Positions 60,670 through 64,000 of a stretch of 64,000 bases of DNA are shown piece after piece; within the stretch, counting starts at the first letter, position 1; each line of letters begins with the position of its first letter. This DNA is from Desulfofustis glycolicus DSM 9705. GTDB taxonomy: Bacteria; Desulfobacterota; Desulfobulbia; Desulfobulbales; Desulfocapsaceae. The translations under genes and the position numbers were made by a program. The notes beneath the pieces were generated by a model. It did not search any database, was not told the origin of the DNA, and worked only from the letters and a program-made list of their open reading frames with translations. The stretch lies in contig NZ_FQXS01000023.1 of assembly GCF_900130015.1 (NCBI RefSeq), forward strand, positions 1 to 64,000, given 5' to 3'.

Positions 60670-61884
60670 ATGGCCGTGCCGGGTAAGGAAGCGGACAATC
60701 GTTCTCAGAAATCGGTGTATCGATTTGATAGAGTGGAGCTTGCCGGGGCTTTTGGCGATATGGGTACACTGTTGCCCATAGTAGTGGCGATGATCCTGAT
60801 CAACCAATTGAGTCCCACCACCGTATTTTTGGCCTTTGGGCTATTCTATTTACTGGCCGGAATCTATTATCGTCTGCCGATCCCCATTCAGCCGCTGAAA
60901 GCGGTCGGGGCGGTTGCCATTGCCTATCCGACGGTTATTACCGAGTCAGTAATCGGTGCGGCCGGGATTTTGTTTGGAGCGATCATGCTTGCCCTGTCGT
61001 TGTCAGGGATGGTTGATACGATTGCCAGGCTGTTTTCCCAGGCTGTGGTCAGGGGAATTCAACTGGCACTTGGACTGCTTTTTTTGAAAAAAGGTGTTGA
61101 GCTTATCATCGCCAAAGAGCTTTTCCTCACGGGAGCAGATTCTTACTCAACCGGTTTCCCGATCAATGTGGTAATCGGTGTGGTCGTGTTCGGCTTGGTG
61201 CTGCTGCTTCTCAATAGCAAGCGGTTTCCGGCTGCCCTCGTAGCGATGGCTATCGGCATCGTTGCCGGTATCGGACTGGGTGGGTTGGCGGGGCATTCAC
61301 CGTCCTTCGGACCGACCAGTGTGAAGGTTATTCTGCCGAATCCGGGAGATTTTTGGACTGCCTTCATCATGCTGATTCTGCCACAGATACCGCTCACTAT
61401 CGGTAATGCTTGCGTCGGGACCGCCGATACCTGTGCAACGCTGTTTCCCGGGAATTCACACCTGGCAAAAGCAAAGGCCGGTATATTCGCACTTTCAATG
61501 GGCTTGGTTAATTCGATTGCCGGCTTTTTTGGAGCGGTGCCCATGTGTCACGGCACCGGCGGTCTTGCCGCTCATTATCGATTTGGGGCCAGGACTGGAG
61601 GGGCTCCGCTGATGATCGGCGGGGTTTTCGTCGTTGTGGCGTTGGTGCTCGGTGAGACCGGTTTCGCCTTATTGGCTGCCATTCCGCAGTCAGTTCTCGG
61701 TGTCCTGCTGATATTTGCCGGTCTTGAGCTGTGTCCGTTGTTGCGTAGTCTGAAAACGAACGAAGATTACTTTGTCGCCCTGTTGATTGCCGGTATCGCC
61801 CTGGCGGTACCGAACATGGCTTGGGCTTTTGCCATTGGCATCGGTACCGATCTGTTCATAAAAAAAATGAAGATCAAGATCTAA
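60670..61884 (+). CDS. MOT1-type molybdate transporter (SulP-related)
   Basis: 404 residues, about ten to eleven membrane helices. MOT1 signatures: RVELAGAFGDMGTLLPIVVAM near the start, YYRLPIPIQPLKAVGAVAIAY, PQIPLTIGNACVGTADTC, and AVPMCHGTGGLAAHYRFGARTGG. MOT1 proteins import molybdate with high affinity; some relatives were annotated as sulfate transporters. Its position between nifB and the Mo-storage homolog supports molybdate. GGGGGG precedes the ATG at 60670. The gap after nifB (140 bases) shows no sigma54 site. Confidence 0.88.
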   Translation: MAVPGKEADNRSQKSVYRFDRVELAGAFGDMGTLLPIVVAMILINQLSPTTVFLAFGLFYLLAGIYYRLPIPIQPLKAVGAVAIAYPTVITESVIGAAGILFGAIMLALSLSGMVDTIARLFSQAVVRGIQLALGLLFLKKGVELIIAKELFLTGADSYSTGFPINVVIGVVVFGLVLLLLNSKRFPAALVAMAIGIVAGIGLGGLAGHSPSFGPTSVKVILPNPGDFWTAFIMLILPQIPLTIGNACVGTADTCATLFPGNSHLAKAKAGIFALSMGLVNSIAGFFGAVPMCHGTGGLAAHYRFGARTGGAPLMIGGVFVVVALVLGETGFALLAAIPQSVLGVLLIFAGLELCPLLRSLKTNEDYFVALLIAGIALAVPNMAWAFAIGIGTDLFIKKMKIKI

Positions 61885-61971
61885 CCCCCAGTCACCGAAG
61901 GTCACAACGAACAATTAAAATCGGCTCATGGTCGGAAGGGCTGGCTATTTCACTCTCCAGTGTCGATTTTG

Positions 61972-62202
61972 TCATGGGAGTGAAATGGAGCAAACGGACA
62001 CCAAGAGAGTTATGCCGAGCGCACAACAGACGAGAAAGGGGAGCAGTTCAAGAAAGAACTGTTTGGTTGACAGCCTACTGGGTCTTCTGCAATCGGCTTC
62101 GCAGCCGATTTCTGCATGGTATATGTCGTGCCCGGAACCGAACACCACTTCAATCAGAAAGAGAAGAACAAGCCCTATTCCTATGATTGCCAGAACGACC
62201 AT
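61972..62202 (-). CDS. Possible small membrane protein, unknown
   Basis: 76 residues with two hydrophobic helices (VVLAIIGIGLVLLFLIEVVF; FFLELLPFLVCCALGITLLV) joined by a loop with GHDIYHAEIGCEADCRR. I do not recognise it. An AGG lies close before the ATG. It could be real, being on the same strand as the Mo-storage gene and downstream of it, but might be chance. The remaining part of 61885-62456 is taken by a dispersed repeat. Confidence 0.35.
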   Translation of the reverse strand: MVVLAIIGIGLVLLFLIEVVFGSGHDIYHAEIGCEADCRRPSRLSTKQFFLELLPFLVCCALGITLLVSVCSISLP

Positions 62203-62224
62203 GCACCTGATTTGCTAGATTTGT

Positions 62225-62367
62225 GGGAACCTTGAAAAATTGTCCTCTCGCCCAATTCCATCTTTGCGCAATCAAACTTTATCCTTGGAATATCATGTAC
62301 ATGCCTGCGGTAAAATTTTCTTGCTCGCCTCAATCTTGAACGAAATTCAGAATTTTTCAAGCTCCCC
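62225..62367 (-). repeat. Dispersed MITE-like repeat, copy 4
   Basis: 143 bases from GGGAACCTTGAAAAATT to AATTTTTCAAGCTCCCC, the reverse orientation of copies 2 and 3. Inner bases such as TATCCTTGGAATATCATGTA match copy 1. It lies between the convergent MOT1 and Mo-storage genes. Confidence 0.8.
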
Positions 62368-62456
62368 TTGCGCCGTGCGCCGCAACAGGAGAACGAGCAC
62401 GGCTTTGACGGATTGGTCTGAACCGATAAAGGACGCCAGTTCCAGTCCTCTTTTGG

Positions 62457-63287
62457 TTACTGCCGGTAGATGACGGTTCCCACATGCTCACCGTGCAAGG
62501 CACGAGTAATCGAACCTTCAACCAAGCCGTTGACGATTTGTACCTTTTCGATAACCTCACTGTTCTGGATAATTTCAAGACAGGGCCTTTCTATAACGAG
62601 ATCGTCGAGGTCTCGATCAAGAAGGTCCTGGGCGCCGATTTCCGGAATGAATTCGGCCTTCGGGTTTTTCTTCGGATCTTCGGTATAGAGACCGTCTTCA
62701 TCCTTGATGAAGAGAATGGTGCGTGAACCGATCAGATCGGCAAGGATCACCAGACCGACATCGGTGCGATGGATCGGTATGCGGCCGACTTTCGGCTTTA
62801 TGGCAAAATAGTCATACGGCGGCATGCCATGCATGACCGGGATGATGCCTTCCGCAAAGTAGGTTGGTAGTTTGACGATATCAGAATGCGAAATTTTCAC
62901 CCCACCCCAAGGCGATAACAGAGTGGCAATCATCAGTGCATTTTGTTCGGAGATCATGCTGCCGAATTTGGCAATAACTCCGGTCGGCATGCCCATCTCC
63001 AGCCCGATCGTGTAGATATGACGACTGCGGGTTCCACCACCCGTGGTTATCAGAATCTTGTGGTCCCGGCGATTCCTGACGATTTCTTTGAGGATGTTTG
63101 GCAGTGCTTTGACACCACGGTCGCAGATCGACTGGCCTCCAATTTTCATGACTGCAATGTCCGGATACAAACGGGATTGCGGAGCAATGGCCAGATTCTC
63201 AACGAACTCTTTACTGACCAGACTCTCTCCCATCAGCCTGCTTTCCACGTGCAATCGATTGCCATCTTGATCGCGGACTAGGGTCAT
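62457..63287 (-). CDS. Molybdenum storage protein subunit homolog (MosB-like)
   Basis: 276 residues of the amino-acid/UMP kinase fold. Matches MosB of Azotobacter in VMKIGGQSICDRGVKALPNI, TTGGGTRSRHIYTIGLEMGMP, RIPIHRTDVGLVILAD, LFIKDEDGLYTEDPKKNPKA and VQIVNGLVEGSITRALHGEHVGT. The protein stores molybdate or tungstate as polynuclear oxide clusters in an ATP-dependent cage. Azotobacter has two subunits (MosA, MosB); only one gene is present here, so the cage would be homomeric or have a partner elsewhere. The GTG/ATG region near 63287 has GGAGGAGACGG upstream. Downstream of the 65-residue gene. Confidence 0.88.
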   Translation of the reverse strand: MTLVRDQDGNRLHVESRLMGESLVSKEFVENLAIAPQSRLYPDIAVMKIGGQSICDRGVKALPNILKEIVRNRRDHKILITTGGGTRSRHIYTIGLEMGMPTGVIAKFGSMISEQNALMIATLLSPWGGVKISHSDIVKLPTYFAEGIIPVMHGMPPYDYFAIKPKVGRIPIHRTDVGLVILADLIGSRTILFIKDEDGLYTEDPKKNPKAEFIPEIGAQDLLDRDLDDLVIERPCLEIIQNSEVIEKVQIVNGLVEGSITRALHGEHVGTVIYRQ

Positions 63288-63367
63288 GTCTCCGTCTCCT
63301 CCTGTCGGTGATTTGTCGTGTTTATCTTATCTTCCCAACTATGATCACATTTCAGGGCAATCCGTCG

Positions 63368-63565
63368 TCAGGTGTGCTTTGGCCCGCGTTTCAGGGCGAT
63401 GAGTTCGGCGCCTGTGGCACCGGCGATCTGCTCCAGTTCGGTCATTCGCAAATGATTGCCGTACACCTTGAGATCGACGCCGCTGATGGCTATGATTCGG
63501 TATCTCGGTGTTTGAGCGCCTTCCCTGATCTTTTGTCGTTCCCGGAAGAAAATTTTTCCTGACAT
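63368..63565 (-). CDS. Small basic protein co-transcribed with the Mo-storage gene
   Basis: 65 residues starting MSGKIFFRERQKIREGAQ, then RYRIIAISGVDLKVYGNHLR and a LEQIAGATGAELIALKRG end, i.e. a compact beta-alpha-beta-like unit with many basic residues. GAGGAGAACGAC precedes the ATG at 63565; an upstream extension to 63646 lacks a binding site. It lies 80 bases before the Mo-storage gene on the same strand, so a linked function (partner, regulator or ATP-site helper) is likely. Family not known to me by name. Confidence 0.7.
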   Translation of the reverse strand: MSGKIFFRERQKIREGAQTPRYRIIAISGVDLKVYGNHLRMTELEQIAGATGAELIALKRGPKHT

Positions 63566-64000
63566 GTCGTTCTCCTCGTTTTGTTTTGGCGATGGTGCTT
63601 TCTGACTACTATATGTTGCAAGGGCTGTTACAGCAAGGATCAACAAGCTGTAGTAATTGGTTATTAGAGGTTAGAATTTTGAATAGTGGGGCGGTCACTG
63701 CGTACATTAGGTAATCTTTTTATGTGATTATCGGGGTATTAGAAAGCCTTGCCACCAGATTACTAACGTGCCGATTAAAAATGGAAAAAAATAGGGAGTA
63801 ATCCTGGTGTTTAAAATTTAATTAAAATAATTCAATGATATTAATGACTACCAGGCCTGATGGCGATTGACTAAAAATATCCGGTGTCAGCGAAAGGTAG
63901 TTTAAGGATTTTTGATCATGAACATGGCGAATGGTCAATCATTATGCCATGAGAGAAGAAAAAAATCTACGTACGGTGAAAGAAACCTATGGTCAACCTC
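63566..64000. other. AT-rich intergenic region with a possible gene start at the edge
   Basis: Mostly non-coding and AT-rich. Near the end, an ATG at 63918 (AAGGA upstream) and an ATG at 63931 both open frames that run to the window end. The second reads MVNHYAMREEKNLRTVKET and looks more protein-like, but has no clear ribosome binding site. Neither can be identified from 25 residues. Confidence 0.3.

Overview
The window looks like a chromosomal segment of an anaerobic, GC-rich Desulfobacterota bacterium, most likely a sulfate reducer of the Desulfobulbales type. This is inferred from three things. The lactate-oxidation gene order (glcD-like, glcF-like, pta, ackA, lutC, lutB-lutA fusion) matches the arrangement known in sulfate reducers. 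The nitrogenase operon carries nifI1-nifI2 between nifH and nifD, as in group II/III anaerobe nitrogenases. TRAP carboxylate transporters are abundant. No rRNA or tRNA gene and no CRISPR array was seen.

Layout. (1) 1-2574: a dicarboxylate/amino-acid symporter gene cut by the end of an IS3-like element, then a PLP-dependent D-cysteine desulfhydrase/cysteate lyase-like gene with its RidA partner. (2) 3340-6633: an alpha/beta hydrolase, then ilvBN behind a well-formed attenuator with a Val/Leu/Ile leader peptide. (3) 7185-13116: an AT-richer Rhs polymorphic-toxin island. It holds a secreted small protein, a large Rhs shell interrupted by an in-frame TGA just before a phospholipase A2-like toxin tip, a membrane immunity candidate, an Rhs-core remnant and another secreted protein. 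(4) 13310-21639: two TRAP transporters (one TAXI type, one DctPQM type) around a LarA-like racemase and an isocitrate-lyase/PEP-mutase superfamily lyase. (5) 21971-30917: the lactate-to-acetate operon. (6) 30918-41000: housekeeping and accessory genes (nitroreductase, hydrolase, B12-radical SAM, glycosyltransferase 25, polysaccharide deacetylase, Tex, DUF3465, DUF169, GGCT-like, SpoIIAA-like). (7) 41406-63565: a nitrogen-fixation and molybdenum region: nifV, tupABC, glnK/amtB, nifA, nifH-nifI1-nifI2-nifD-nifK-(NifB-like pseudoenzyme)-ferredoxin-nifE-nifN-nifB, a MOT1-type molybdate transporter, and a molybdenum-storage-protein homolog with a 65-residue partner.

How the nitrogen region works together. 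NifA (sigma54 activator) is encoded next to amtB-glnK and divergently from nifH. Sigma54 -24/-12 promoters are visible before nifV, amtB and nifH, and a NifA-type TGT-N10-ACA site lies about 110 bp upstream of the nifH promoter. NifI1/NifI2 would switch nitrogenase activity by nitrogen status. NifB, NifEN and NifV make FeMo-cofactor. MOT1, Tup and the storage-protein homolog would take up and store the oxyanion.

The most unusual observation is a full-length NifB paralog between nifK and the ferredoxin gene. It keeps the NifB fold landmarks and the C-terminal NifX-like domain, but each of the three radical-SAM cysteines is replaced (Val, Thr, Ser), and the accessory cluster cysteines are gone as well. 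It may be a non-catalytic cofactor carrier or scaffold. Other notable items are a GAFTNA variant of the sigma54-contact motif in NifA, a family of ~145-bp MITE-like repeats lying mostly in gene-upstream regions, and the interrupted Rhs toxin.
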